A stretch of 64,000 nt of DNA from Monodelphis domestica (GCF_027887165.1 NC_077227.1:347415707-347479706), one strand, 5' to 3'; counted from the first letter of the stretch, positions 1 through 11,401 are shown. The notes: a model not told the origin generated them from the letters alone. Numbers and translations are program-made.

Positions 1-2880
1 CAACTCCTGCCTTCTATCAGTTGAGGCCCAAAAGGTCTTACTCCATCCTTTAATTCTAACCTTGTGAGTGTCAACCCACCTCATATGTGCTTCTTGAAGA
101 CAACATATGGTAGGGTTTTGGATTCTAATCCATTCTGCTATTCATCTACGTATTATGGGTGAGTTCATCCCATTCACGTTCAAAGTTACGATTGTCACTT
201 GTGGATTCCCTGGCATTTTGATATCCTCCCCTAATTCTGACCTTTCTTCTTTAGCTATAACCTTTTTTTTTTAAACTGTTACCTTCTGTCTTGGAGTCAA
301 TACGATGTATTGGCTCCAAGGCAGAAGAGTGGTAAGGGCTAGGCAATGGGGGTCAAGTGACTTGCCCAGGGTCACACAGCTAGGAAGTGGCTGAGGCCAG
401 ATTTGAACCTAGGACCTCCCATCTCTAGGCCTGGTTCTCAATCCACTGAGCTACCCAGCTGCCCCCTAGCTATAACCTTTTAAAGCAGTGATTTACTTTA
501 GATTAGTCCCCCTAGTCCCCTCCCCTGATATGCTTCCCTTTCTAGCCCCTCCCCTTTTTTCACTTCCCCTCCCCCCTCCTTCCCTCCCTTTTTATACTCC
601 TTCCCCTTCCCCCTCCTTAATTTCCCCTTCTCTCTTACCCTGTTGGATAAGATAAAGTTCAAGTTCCCAATGAATCTAAATGTTCTAAGCTCTCAGAGTT
701 GATTTCACTGAGAGTAAGGTTTAAGTAATACCAATTAGCACTTTCTTCCTCTCCTCCCAATAGGAAATTTCTTTCCTTCCCCTTCCCATGTGTATCTTTG
801 TGTGAGAAAGATCATTCTATTTAGTTTTTTTCTATTTCTTGAAGTACATCTTAGTACCATCAATGATTCACCCCCTCCCTTTTTCTTTCTTTCACGCCCC
901 CTTTCTCCATATTGTCTTAATGCCCCAATCATTCCCTATGCGTGATTCTTCTAACTACTCTAATGATGCATACAATTTTTGAGAGTTACACATTACATTT
1001 TCCTCACATATTAATATATATAATTTGATATAAATGTAGTCCTTATAGAAGAGAGTTTGAATAAAAGAAAAGATAACATTTTTCTTCTTTTCCTTTTCCT
1101 TCATAGTTGCCTTTTCAAGTTTTCCTTGCTCTTTGTGATTGGATATCAAACTTTCCACAGAGCTCTGGTCTTTTCTTTACAAAACTTGGAAATCTTCTAT
1201 TTTGTTGAATGCCCATACTTTCCCCTGGAAACATATAGTCAGTTTTGATGGATAGCTGATTCTTGGTTGAAGACCCAGCTCTCTTGCCTTTCTGAAAATC
1301 ATGTTCCATGCCTTACAGTCATTCAGAGTGGAAATTGCAAGGTCTTGTGTGACCCTGATTGGCATTCCTTCATATCTAAATTGTCTTTTTCTGGCTTCTT
1401 TTAAGATTTTTTCTTTTGCTTGAAAGCTTTGGAATTTGTCAGTTACATTCCTGGGAGTTGTCTTTTGGGATTTAGTGTAGAGGGTGTTCTGTGAACTCTT
1501 TCAATGCCTGTATTGCCTCCTTGTTCTAGAATCTCTGGGCAGTTTTCTTTGATGATATCTTGTATTATGATGTTGAGATTATTATTTATTTCTGGCTTTT
1601 CTGGTAGGCCAATTATTCTCAGATTGTCTCTCCTTCCTCTATTTTCCAGGCCTGTCACCTTGTCAGTGAGATATTTTATGTTATCTTCTAATTTCTTAGT
1701 CTTTTGGCTTTGCTTTATTAATTCTTGCTCTTTTGCAAGATCATTGTCTTCCAGTTGCCTGATTCTGACCTTTAAAGCCTGGTTTTCCTCTTCAGTTTGG
1801 TGTATCCTGCTATTTGAGGCTTCAAGCTGCTTCTGTAGTTGCGTTTTTTTTGTGCTTCAGATTGCTGAGTTCCTTTTGCATTATTTCACATTTTTCCTGC
1901 CAGAAGACTTCTATCTTTTTGATAACTTCCAATTTAAATTCTTCAAGAGCTTGTGGACAATTTCCATTTCTTTTGGAAGGTTTTGGTACGTTTGTTTGTG
2001 CTTTCTCTTCTGCTATTTCCTCTATTTTTTGTGTTTTCCCTCCATAAAATGTATCCAAAGTCACCCCCTTCTTCTTGCTTTTCTTGGTGTTGGGGTGTTG
2101 GGGTTCTTGGGTACAGTTTGCCATCTCTGTGTTTTGTTTGTTTTTTTCTTCCTCCCCTTTCCAGTCAGAAATCTGAATGAGTAGTACTTGCTCTCAGTAT
2201 AAGGGTATAATGGTCAAGGCTTTAGTCTCAGGCTAATTCTAGGTTCTCTGCAGCTGCACTGTCTTCCTAGGGAGGCCCAGGGACTGCCCTCCCCTGCCTG
2301 CCGGTGTTTTGGGAGTTAGTGCTCTCAGGTGAAAGTCTTTGGTGGTCTTAACTAACTCCCAAGACCTGTAGGTGCCCCTTGCTCACATCAGGGGATCCCT
2401 TCGCGCACTTGGTGATTATAGCGCACTGGTTCTGGGAGCCTGAGATCTGTGCTCCCCTAGCCCACCTGCTGGGGTTTCAGGTGTTAGTACTCTCAGGAGA
2501 AGGACCTTATCTTATTCAGGTCCCCAGACTTGGGGCTGCCTGTTGTTCAGTCCTGGGGTGCCCCTCCCTCACTTGTTGATTCTGGACAGTGCTGACTTTA
2601 ACTCTGGCTCTGGCTGTTTGGTGAGGGAAGGGAGGGTGGGTCAGCTTTTCGTTCCCTTATATTGTGGAGATGCCGGAATCCCACCTACCTTCAGAGCTTT
2701 GCCTTGTTATGGGGTCTTTCCATCTTATGAGGATGGTTGTTTTTTATTTTCAGAGGATCTTTTGAGGTTGTCTGTGTTGGGTCTGAGGAGAGGAAGCCAT
2801 GCTTACCTGGAAGTCCAATTGCCTAGTCTTTACCACTCTTCTGTCTTAGAATTGAAACTAAGACTGAAAGTCAGGAATTT
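1..2880 (-). mobile_element. L1 LINE, 5' portion (5' UTR, ORF1, start of ORF2), cut by window edge
   Basis: Read on the minus strand, this is the front of an L1 retrotransposon. The 5' UTR runs from about 2,820-2,880 to 2,125. ORF1 starts at 2,124 with an N-terminal part rich in coiled-coil-like Lys/Glu and continues in pieces to about 1,177. Its conserved RNA-binding segment shows NLRIIGLPEKPE, ERVHRTPSTLNPKRQ, RVTQDLAISTLNDCKAWNMIF and LGLQPRISYPSKL. The frame is interrupted, so ORF1 is no longer intact. ORF2 endonuclease-region sequence fills the low-coordinate end, and a SINE is nested at 267-466. The real 5' boundary is uncertain. Confidence 0.88.
267..466 (-). mobile_element. tRNA-derived SINE (type A) nested in the L1
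   Basis: Here, type A means a marsupial SINE with a tRNA-like head (B-box-like GGTTCAAAT), a core with TGACCCTGGGCAAGTCACTT, and a tail ending in GGAAGGTAAGGGTTT plus poly-A. This copy is antisense, so the poly-T end is at low coordinate. A perfect 15-bp target duplication, TAGCTATAACCTTTT, flanks it at 252-266 and 467-481, proving it inserted after the L1. Confidence 0.95.
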
Positions 2881-2942
2881 TTGAAAAGAGATAAACCAGA
2901 GATAATGATCTTTAAAAATGTTTTTGTTTTCTAAAGATAATG

Positions 2943-3156
2943 TTTTTTTTTAACCTTCCTTTAAACCCTTACCTTCCATCTTGGAATCAATGTTGTGTAT
3001 TGGTTCCAAGGCCAAAGAGTGGTAAGGGCTAGGCAATGGGGGTCAAGTGACTTGCCCAGGGTCACACAGCTGGGAAGTGTCTGAGGCCAGATTTGAATCT
3101 AGGATCTCCTGTCTCTAGGCCTGCCTCTCAATCCACTGAGCTACCCAGCTGCCCTG
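2943..3156 (-). mobile_element. SINE type A, antisense
   Basis: Near full-length copy with head, core and GGAAGGTAAGG-type tail, flanked by a 10-bp direct repeat AAAGATAATG at 2933-2942 and 3157-3166. Confidence 0.93.
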
Positions 3157-3166
3157 AAAGATAATG

Positions 3167-3814
3167 GTTTTTAAAGCCCTTTGTAGCTGGAAAGTCTTAG
3201 AGACATGCAAGTTATTTTGGTAGTATGAGTGAGTCCTTATTAGATGCAGAATTACTGTGGTAGGTAGCTGGGAAGGCTCAAACAGGATGAAGATATGGTG
3301 CTAAAACACAGAGGCAGACAGCTACAGGGCCCAAGAGAACCTAAGTGAGAGGTGCAAACCACATGCTGTGTGACATACACATCACTTAACTCACCTGCTC
3401 ATCAGCTGTCTGTGCTAGAATGGCAGGTTCTGGAAAAAAGGCAAGAATGTACCAACATGGAGATTCTGACTCGAGATTCCAAGCTCACTGAATCACAGTA
3501 TCTCCGAATTGGGTTGGTATTTCAGAGCTATCTGAGAGGATTATCCTATACAGCATCACTAGCAAGTGACCAGACAACCTTTGCTTGAGCCAAAGGAAGT
3601 GAGAGTTACGGCGTTTACATGATGTGGTCCAAAGAGCCCCAGACTTGGGAGGCTTTCCTTGGGTTTCATTCTAGCCTTGTCACTAATTGAGGTCAAGTCA
3701 CTTCCCCCTTAGTGGGGCAGGTTCTCCCATCTGTACTAAATCCCATTCTCTTCTGACTATTTATTTGATGAGGACATTTAAGGATCCTCTGAAGGAGGAT
3801 AGACAGAATCTTGG
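3167..3814. other. No recognised feature
   Basis: Unique-looking sequence. A short open frame at 3,352-3,588 shows no recognisable domain and was not called. Confidence 0.5.
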
Positions 3815-4000
3815 GTCATGGATTCAGACCTGGGAGGGACTTCACAGGCAGTCTTGTCCAGTTTCCTCATTGTATAGATAAACTGAGAACTAAGGAGATT
3901 AAATGTCTTGCTTGTCACACTTTCAGAAAGTGACAGGCAAGAATTAAACCCAACTTGCCTCACCCTAGAGTTATTGTTCATCTCACTAGACTATACAAGG
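3815..4000 (-). mobile_element. MIR-like ancient SINE
   Basis: The stretch carries the antisense core seen in old mammalian MIR-type SINEs (CTCATTGTATAGATAAACTG, then CAAGAATTAAACCCAACT), diverged and without a clear target duplication. Confidence 0.6.
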
Positions 4001-4455
4001 CTCCCGTGTCTTCATAATTAGCCCTCTTGGTGCTGAACATACTAGAGGCTGGCCCTTGCTTACCTTCTGTTCAGAGCAGGTAGATTTTTTTTTAAATTTT
4101 CTGGTTTCCTGACTATTCTTACCATGATTTCTATTTCTCAGTTTTATCTATGGATAGTTTTTTTTAACTGCAATGAAGGGATGAGGGTGCATGAGTGATT
4201 TTTAATTAAAAACCAATTGTTTGCTTCTGGAAATCTAAAGCCCCAATTAACAAGCAAACTCCATAAAACTTCATCACTTGAGCCTTTGAGACAGGAGGCA
4301 GCAGTAAAAGGGTGACATGCCAAAAACAAATTACATGCATTTATCAGTAAATGGAGCAGTCTATGCAAATGAACTCCAGCTTGGGAACTCATGGAATTGC
4401 TGGATTGCACTGGTTAACAGTGCAATTCATTAGCAGATGAGAATAGAGTATAGAC

Positions 4456-4839
4456 CAGGGGTCCCCAAACTACATTTCCTGGGCCACATGTGGCTCCCTG
4501 AGGCCATGTATCCGGCCCCCACCGCACTTCCGGACGGGGCACCTCTTTCATTGGTGGTCAGTGAGAGGAGCACTGTGTGTGGTGGCGCCACTCAGGCACA
4601 GTACTACTTCCGGTGACATAATCCTTTGCATTGTGCCTTAGAATGAGGTGCCACGCAAAGGATTATGAGGCTGCACAATGGAAGACGTCAGCATGGTGAG
4701 CGGCAATCTGGGGGAGGGGATTCTGCACTGTGTGTACTGCTACTGGGTTAGGGTTAGGGTTAGGATTTTATAGTCTGGCCCTCCAATGTTCTGAGGGATA
4801 GTGAACCGCCCCCCTGTGTAAAAAGTTTGGGGACCCCTG
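4456..4839. mobile_element. Non-autonomous hAT-type DNA transposon
   Basis: The 384-bp element starts CAGGGGTCCCCAAACT and ends AGTTTGGGGACCCCTG, a perfect 16-bp terminal inverted repeat. It is flanked by a perfect 8-bp target duplication GTATAGAC at 4448-4455 and 4840-4847. The 8-bp size and CAG...CTG ends are hallmarks of the hAT superfamily. The central TA in the duplication fits the Buster branch. No transposase is encoded. Inside are a 13-bp inverted repeat pair at 4617-4629 and 4655-4667 and a short TTAGGG run near 4,746-4,763. From memory it resembles opossum elements of the OposCharlie group; the name is tentative. Confidence 0.93.
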
Positions 4840-4914
4840 GTATAGACCCACCCTCATGCTACATCATTGTGGGACAGTCACTGTGCTCACATAAGCATCA
4901 CTGGGGCAAGGGAA

Positions 4915-5100
4915 ATCGAGTCATAGAATGAAATGTAGAACTAGATAGGTGCTTGGAAATCATCCAGTCCAGCCTCATTTTATAGATGCAGCTGTGAGAC
5001 CCGGAGAGTTTCTGGGATTTACTCAAAGATGTAAGAGGCAGAGGATAAGATTCAAAGTCAGATCCTCTGACTCTACCTCCAGTATTCTTTCTACTATACC
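4915..5100 (-). mobile_element. MIR-like ancient SINE
   Basis: Antisense copy with GAAATCATCCAGTCCAGCC and CTCATTTTATAGATG, typical of the MIR-type family in marsupials; diverged. Confidence 0.7.
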
Positions 5101-5181
5101 CTATACACCTGTATAAGGTAATTTGTTCAGAGACAGGGAGGTGCTAGCGATTGGTCTCTGAAAGGTAAGAACAAGGGGAGG

Positions 5182-5182
<1 letters not shown>

Positions 5183-5227
<45 letters not shown>

Positions 5228-5280
5228 CAGAGACAGAGAGAGACAGAGACACAGAGACACAGGCAGAGAGAGAGAGACCT
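5183..5280. repeat. GA-rich microsatellite
   Basis: A pure (GA)n run passes into interrupted GAGACA repeats. It makes long artefactual Ser/Leu-rich open frames on the minus strand, which were not called. Confidence 0.97.
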
Positions 5281-5324
5281 TAGATATGAGGGTTCCCATG
5301 AGAAGAAAGTTAGGGATTCTAGAG

Positions 5325-5545
5325 GTGAAGTAGGAATACTAGAGGTGAAGTAGGCATATGTTCTAGGCATGGGGAACAGTTTCTGCAACAGCATCCAAGG
5401 TAGAAATGGGAAGCCATTCATAAGGAACAGCAAGTAAGTTAGTGTATTAAGAGGAAGTAATATGGAATAAACCTGGAAAGGAAGGTGGGTGTGGGCTGTG
5501 AAAGGATTTAAATGACAAACAGAAATGCTAGAGAAATGGGACTTT
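5325..5545 (+). repeat. Ancient interspersed repeat, 5' piece
   Basis: The segment around TTCTAGGCATGGGGAACAG and GAACAGCAAGTAAGTTAG resembles the front of an old mammalian repeat whose later part appears at 6,640-7,310. The family name is not certain to me. Confidence 0.5.
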
Positions 5546-5599
5546 TTGATCATATAACTTTGGCAGTAGGTAAACAAGGAGTTATCTAAAAAAATTTCA

Positions 5600-6200
5600 A
5601 ATTATTAGCAACTAATGTAAGAATGCATCCATCAAATCACTAATTATCTGAGAAATGCAAGTCCCCCAAAGGTTGAGGTTTTTACCTTACATTCAGAAAA
5701 TTGTTAAAGATGACAAAAGATGAAATTGGTATGTGTGAGAGGGATTATGGGAAGATGAATATTGTTGGTAGAATTGTGAATCAATATGATCATTTTGAAA
5801 GCAGTTTGGATGTGAATAGTGACTCTAATGTGCATGTCCTTTAATCCAGAAATTCCACTACTAATCATAGTAGGTCAATTGATATTAATTGAAATCAAGG
5901 AGGTCATTGATAAAAAGAAAATTACTAAAGATATCAAAATAGCAACATTTTTGTCATAGTAAAGAACTGCGAACAAATGAGATGGTTATCAGTGAAGTTA
6001 AACATTGTGGTATGTGAATATAATGGAATATTACTGTGCTATGAATGTGAAAGAATATGAAAGAAATACTTATATGAACTGATACAGAGTTTATGTAAGC
6101 AGTGTCAAGAAAATAATATACACAGTGATTGAGTATGATAATATAAACAGAAAACCTTCCACAAAGCAATTTCAGAGAATAAGCATGGGCCCCAAAGAAG
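5600..6200 (+). mobile_element. Old L1 ORF2 end / 3' fragment
   Basis: The segment contains the eroded L1 C-terminal ORF2 pattern, such as TTGTGGTATGTGAATATAAT followed by GGAATATTACTGTGCTATGA. The same arrangement is clearer at 14,760-15,080. It interrupts the ancient repeat flanking it. Confidence 0.7.
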
Positions 6201-6264
6201 AGGTATGAGAAGATACCTGCCTTCATTTCTTGGTAGAGATGGGAGATCTTGGACATGGAACATT

Positions 6265-6450
6265 GCACATTTTAAAAATTATATATTTTATTTTACCAAT
6301 TACATGCAATAACAAATTTCCACATAAGTTTTCTGAAGTGATATGATTCAAATTGTCTCCTTCCCTCCCTTTTTCTTTCCCCTTCCTGAAGCTGGCAAGC
6401 AATTTGATCTGGGTCATACCTGTATTATCATCATTGTACATTTTTTCATA
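6265..6450. repeat. Interspersed repeat of unnamed family, copy 1
   Basis: The pattern TTTTACCAATTACATGCAAT followed by a pyrimidine-rich tract and GGCAAGCAATTTGAT recurs at about 44,375-44,500. I know it as a common marsupial repeat but cannot assign a family. Confidence 0.55.
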
Positions 6451-6639
6451 TTGTTTTATGCTTTGGTCAGTTTTACCAATTATTTTCTCCTCTTACTCTT
6501 TTTTTTCCTTTAAAAATATTCTTGCCTGTATGAAATGCCTCTTTGGAAGTGGTTAGAGGGAGATATACTGAGGAAAATTTAGGTGATAATGAAAACAAGA
6601 GGTATTAACACAATTTTATTTAAAAAACAAAACAAAACA

Positions 6640-7310
6640 AAAACGAATATTTTGGCAGCTATGCAGAAGATGGATTAGAGAAGAAAGTGACGAGGTGGAG
6701 AGACAAATTAAGAATCAATTACAATAATTCAGATAAGAGTTAATAAAGTTTGAATTTAGGATGGTTGTGGGGTGAGTGGAGAGTTGGGAATGGATGAAAG
6801 ATATATTATGGAAGTATTGTTAAAAAAACTAGGTAACTGATAGGATAGAGATAAGAGCAGAGGAAGACTTTACATAATGTAGGAATGGGGTACATGGAAA
6901 GTATAATAGTGCCCTCAACAGAAGAAGAAAACGTAAAGGAGGGAGATATGTATGATTCTCCTTCACTCTCCATCAGTGTAGTCACAGATGATAAGGTGTT
7001 GATGTTAACAAGGTTTTACTGCACTGTACTTTATTAAACATCCAATTCTGAGATAGAAGAGGAAATAAATAGGTAGGTCTTGGACACAACCAGCACTTTG
7101 ACAGTTTGGGTTGAATGCATGTCAGTTATTGAGGGATTGCCCTCTCCTCTCTTTATCTCCAATGGGAAAACCAGAAGCTGCCCATTTTGGATATATGGGA
7201 CATCCAGTGAGAAACTGGTCCAATAGGCAGTTACTAATCTAAGACTGCCGCTCAGAAAGAGACTAGGGATGATATAAAGAACTGGATGTGATCTGAATAG
7301 GGGAGACATG
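6640..7310 (+). repeat. Ancient interspersed repeat, later piece
   Basis: The stretch contains GAAGATGGATTAGAGAAGA, CAATTACAATAATTCAGATA and GGTCCAATAGGCAGTTACT, in the order seen in an old mammalian repeat. It appears to continue the piece at 5,325-5,545, separated by inserted L1 sequence. Confidence 0.5.
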
Positions 7311-7549
7311 TCCAGTTTTATTAGCTCTTCTTTGAAATTTTAAATTCAAACTTGAATCAAAGTTTTTTTTTTCTTCAGTCTATGATTAATGTCATTTCTC
7401 AGGTTGAAGATTTTTTCCTTTCACCTTGTACATATGTATTACATGAACTGCTTAATTTACAGATGAGGGAGTTGAGAGTGTTTAAACAGTTGCTTAATTA
7501 ATAGCCTCAAACTATCTAGTCTATGATTTGGAACAAATAATGTGTCCAT

Positions 7550-7760
7550 GTGGGGTGGCAAGGTGGGATAGTGGAAAAATAACTGAAGTCAGCAGCTATT
7601 CACCAGCTGTATGATTGATTATGGGTAAGTCACTTAAATTGTGCATCAATTTTCTTCCTATGATTAATTATAGTGATGGTAATGATAATAATAATAACTA
7701 TATCGAAGAGTTGTTATGAGGAAAATGTTTTATAAACTATAAGAAATATGAGCTATAATT
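7550..7760 (+). mobile_element. MIR element
   Basis: Sense MIR with GGGTAAGTCACTTAAATT, then the AT-rich 3' part with GAGTTGTTATGAGGAAAATG. It is strongly diverged. Confidence 0.65.
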
Positions 7761-8024
7761 TATTCTTCTCATCATTTTCAATGGTATTTAGGTAAAATGG
7801 TCCTGGGAAAGCTAATATCCAAATATTTTTCTTTTATATTTAATGTTCTTTGGACTTTTGAAAAGTTAAATAAAATAACTGATTTTTGTTATTGAATAAA
7901 AGCCTTTGGATATGAGCTCTTCTCCCTTTGCGAGCATGCTTACAACAGTTCTAATAGTGGACAGGGCAATAGAAATTATATTTAACAATAATAGCTAGTA
8001 TTATATAATATCTATATAATGTGC

Positions 8025-8222
8025 TGATTACAACTATTATCTCATTGTATCCTCAAAAGAGCCTTGGGAGCAAAGTACTATTATTATCCTTGTTTTACAG
8101 TTGAGGAAATAATAGGTGAATTGATGTGTTTAAAGTCACTGTTTTAAATGACTGAGGTCAGATATGAACTTGAGTCTTTCCAACTCCAAGCCACTCCATT
8201 TACTGCACTACCTGGCTGCCTT
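8025..8222 (-). mobile_element. MIR element
   Basis: Antisense MIR with TTATTATCCTTGTTTTACAG, GTTGAGGAAAT and a degraded head ending CTACCTGGCTGCC. Confidence 0.8.
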
Positions 8223-8639
8223 TTCCTGTGTAATTTTGATCTTATCTATCAAGTCACTATATTTTGACAGTTTTTTTGTTCTATGTGTGTTCTATGATCA
8301 CGAGTATTTGGTACAGTGAAGCTCTACAAATAACATTACTCTTAGAGTTTTATAGTACGATGCTTGGACAGTTGTGGATAACCATACACTCTATGACAAT
8401 TATCTTTTTCTAATATAGTTTATTGGTTGAGGTCTCTGAGATATTTTGAGGTCCCTATTTATAGTAGGGCTATTTTTTATGTGTCAATTAAAAATGACAA
8501 TGAGCTTCTGATACATAATTCTAGTTGCCAGATTATATCTGTTAAATATCTGATAGGTGCTGAATTTTTATAGTCTGTAGAACTGTTTATTTTCTACAGT
8601 TTCCTTGAATATTGCTATGTTGACAAGTCATTTCTTGAT

Positions 8640-8862
8640 CTTCATGACCCTGTTTTGGGGTTTTCTAGGCAAAGGTACTGTGATGGTTTGCTGTTTCCTC
8701 CTCCAGCTCATTTTTACAGAGGAGGAACTGAGGCAAACAGGATTCATTAACTTGCCCAGGATCACACAGCTGGTAAGTGTCTGAGGCTGGATTTGAACAC
8801 ATAAAGATGAATCTTCCTGATTCCAAATCCAATGTTCTATCTACTATGTCATCTAGCTGTCC
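8640..8862 (-). mobile_element. tRNA-derived SINE (type B), antisense
   Basis: Type B shares the head and core with type A but has a tail of the form GGCAAACCACTCCAGTATCT, GCCAAGAAAACCCCAAATGG and a final AACAACAA. This copy shows the antisense tail (TTTTGGGGTTTTCTAGGCAA) and an antisense head ending in ATCTAGCTGTCC. Confidence 0.9.
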
Positions 8863-9021
8863 TGAAAATGCAGACATCTTAAGTATAACTTCTGCAATTT
8901 CTAGTGACAAAGATGTGGTCCTGTTCGATTTGGGACTTGAATGGTCCTTGAGAAACACCTGATTTCCTCAGACTATCCTTGACAAACCCTGAAGTATGTT
9001 CTTTAAGAACTAACACTTTTA

Positions 9022-9214
9022 GAGACAGTTAGGTGGCACAGTGGATAGAGTGACAGACCTGGAGTCATGGAGGACCTGGGTTCAAAGCTAGCCTCCGACA
9101 CTTTCTTGCTATGTACTCCTGGACAAATCATTTAAACATGATTGCCTAACCCTTGGTGCTCTTTTGTGTTAGAATTTGATATTAAGACAGAAGGTAAGGG
9201 TTTATTTTTTTAGA
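9022..9214 (+). mobile_element. SINE type A, sense
   Basis: Head GTTAGGTGGCACAGTGGATA, core with a degraded TGGACAAATCATTT, and tail GACAGAAGGTAAGGGTTT are all present. Confidence 0.92.
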
Positions 9215-9235
9215 AGCCAAAGGCTTTTTTTTTTC

Positions 9236-9430
9236 CCCTCCAAAAAATTAAACCCTTATCTTCTGTCTTAGAATCAATACTATGTACTGGTTCCAAGGCA
9301 GAAGAATGGTAAGAGCTAGACAATGGGGGCCAAGTGACTTGCCCAGGGTCACACAGCTAGGAAGTGTCCGAGGGCAGATTTGAACCTAGGACCTCCTGTC
9401 TCTAGGCCTGGGAGCCACCCAGCTATCCCC
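9236..9430 (-). mobile_element. SINE type A, antisense
   Basis: Lies immediately next to the sense copy, giving an inverted SINE pair about 20 bp apart that could form a hairpin if transcribed. The antisense head lacks the 'AATCCACTGAGC' segment between CTGG and GAGCCACCCAGC. Confidence 0.93.
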
Positions 9431-9439
9431 AGGTTTTGC

Positions 9440-10190
9440 TTTTTTTTTTTCATTTTTTTTAAAGAGCTACCATTTTGGCATGTTTTCTTAGAGAAATGTC
9501 CTCAAAAATAAAAATTTAAATGAAAAAAATTAGAAACACAACAAAAGCTAGTAATAAAGTACATATATGTCATGAAATCTAGCAGTCAACTGATAAGAGA
9601 GAACTAAATGTGTAAAAACTAGCTCAGTGTGGTTTTATTGGTCATGACCAGACATCTTTCATTGGTCTCATGTCAGTAGATGAACACACAGAGGACCATC
9701 GCTATCAGAAAATGAAACCATAGCAAATTATTTGACACAAGTTTTCACGCAATGCATTTGCAATAATTAGCATAATTCATGATTTCATTTTTCATTGCAG
9801 ATATTGATCATTAGCCAGTTTGGTAGTTATTGGGACTGCTGAACTAATGTCTACCTCCAGGCAGCTGGCTATTTGTAGCTAGGCTATAGAAAGAATTTAA
9901 GTCCCCGTATCTCTAGAATTTGGGGACAAGGTTGAAAATAGCAAATGCAACAGATAATTGCTGGAACGGTAATAGTAGAGTAAATGTCATCTCAATGTTG
10001 TGCTTATCTCATACCATGTCAGGCTGCTCAGAATGCTTCTGGACACCCCATAAGACATTTTCAGAGTTACCCGTGGCACTAGACAGTCCCCACTTTACAA
10101 AAGGGGGGCTGAGAAGAGGAGAAACTTAGAAACTGCCTAAAATTGCACAGTTAGCTGGAAAGAATAAATAGTGCCTATTCTTTTTCAAAT
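9440..10190. other. Unique sequence, no gene recognised
   Basis: Apart from poly-T near 9,440 no repeat signature was seen. The small open frame at 9,920-10,129 has no recognisable homology. Confidence 0.5.
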
Positions 10191-11190
10191 AATTAAAACC
10201 TTGACTTTGGGTATTTGTTCACATTTAGAAAGCAGCTATAGCAGACCCTATTCCCCTGAAATCTGGAGAAATTCTTTCTTTTCTTATCTTTTTCTAAAAG
10301 AAATTCATTCTTAAGCTGATTTTTCAATTTTATGGTGCATATGTGTGTGTATGTGTATATATATATATTCTCCCCCATCCAAGCCAGAAGACTTATAAAA
10401 GACCGTAAGTAGATCTTTGCAAAGCTATCACTTTGTTTGTAAGGGGGGATAGGTAGAAAAGGGCTGGCTTATGTTCTCATTCAGTCATCTGGGGAGAAGG
10501 GGAAGGACACTGAGAAATAAAGGCAAGAGAAGCACATTCATCACCCCGGGCTGCGTCCTGGGCTGATGAGTGGCTCCCATGGGAGTCTTAACAAGGTGCT
10601 GCTGAATCAGAGCCCCCAGACTCTTCCATCCTCCTGCAAACAATCCCTAGTATATTTCAGTAGGATGCAGCTCTACGATCTTCAGGTAGAGACTCAGCAA
10701 GACCCTCTCCTCCCCCCCCCCATCCATCTCTCTGAGTCCATCAGAGATGTGGCTAAGGAAGGCATTAAAATGGATAGATTGATAGCCTTGTGATCACATT
10801 GATCTTCATACAAGTTGTATATTATGTCAATTATTCATTGCTTAGAGATATCATCAATGGTGAAAAATCACATAGAGAAAAGCCAGGAAACCTAAAGGCT
10901 ATAAATTTCAAGCCCAGGGTCTCTGTGGCTTCTTTAGAGTCTCTGATGTCATCTCTTATAAATATGGAGGCTATAGAAGCTAAGACTTAAAAAAAAATTT
11001 TTTTTTTACCTTCAGCCACGAGAATGGACTTGCCACAGGCAAAACAAACCAAACCAACAAAAAAAAAGGGAAGAAATGAATTAAAGCAACCCAACCTTAT
11101 TGGTCTGTAATTCCCCCCTCCTTCATTTTGAATCTCTAGTTCGAATATCAAGACCGTTTTTGGGTCACAGAAAGAATTTAGTAGGACTCT
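10190..11190. other. Unique sequence with a small GT/TA microsatellite
   Basis: A short alternating purine-pyrimidine tract lies at about 10,336-10,369 (GTGTGTATGTG then TATATATATA). No exon or repeat family was recognised otherwise. Confidence 0.5.
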
Positions 11191-11205
11191 GTCTTTCCCT
11201 ATTTT

Positions 11206-11401
11206 TTTTAAACCTTCATCTTCTGCCTTGGAATCAATTCTGTGTATTGGTTCTAAGGCAGGAGAATGGTAAGGGCTAGGAAATGGGGGTCAAGTGACTC
11301 GCCCAATCACACAGCTAGGAAGTGTCTGAGATCAGATTTGAAATCAGGACCTCCCATCACTGGACCTGGCTCTCAATCCACTGAGCCACCTCGTTGCTTC
11401 T
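11206..11401 (-). mobile_element. SINE type A, antisense
   Basis: Flanked by a perfect 14-bp duplication TCTTTCCCTATTTT at 11192-11205 and 11402-11415. It is the first of five same-orientation copies in 1.8 kb. Confidence 0.94.

Noticed and set aside
1504-2184. 226-codon plus-strand open frame
   Set aside because: It is the antisense of L1 ORF1; the hydrophobic Phe/Leu/Cys-rich composition is the shadow of the Lys/Glu-rich coding strand.
4746-4763. Interstitial telomere array
   Set aside because: Only about three units inside a transposon; too short to call an interstitial telomere.
5101-5577. 158-codon minus-strand open frame
   Set aside because: Much of it is translated GA microsatellite (Ser/Leu/Cys runs), and no domain is present.
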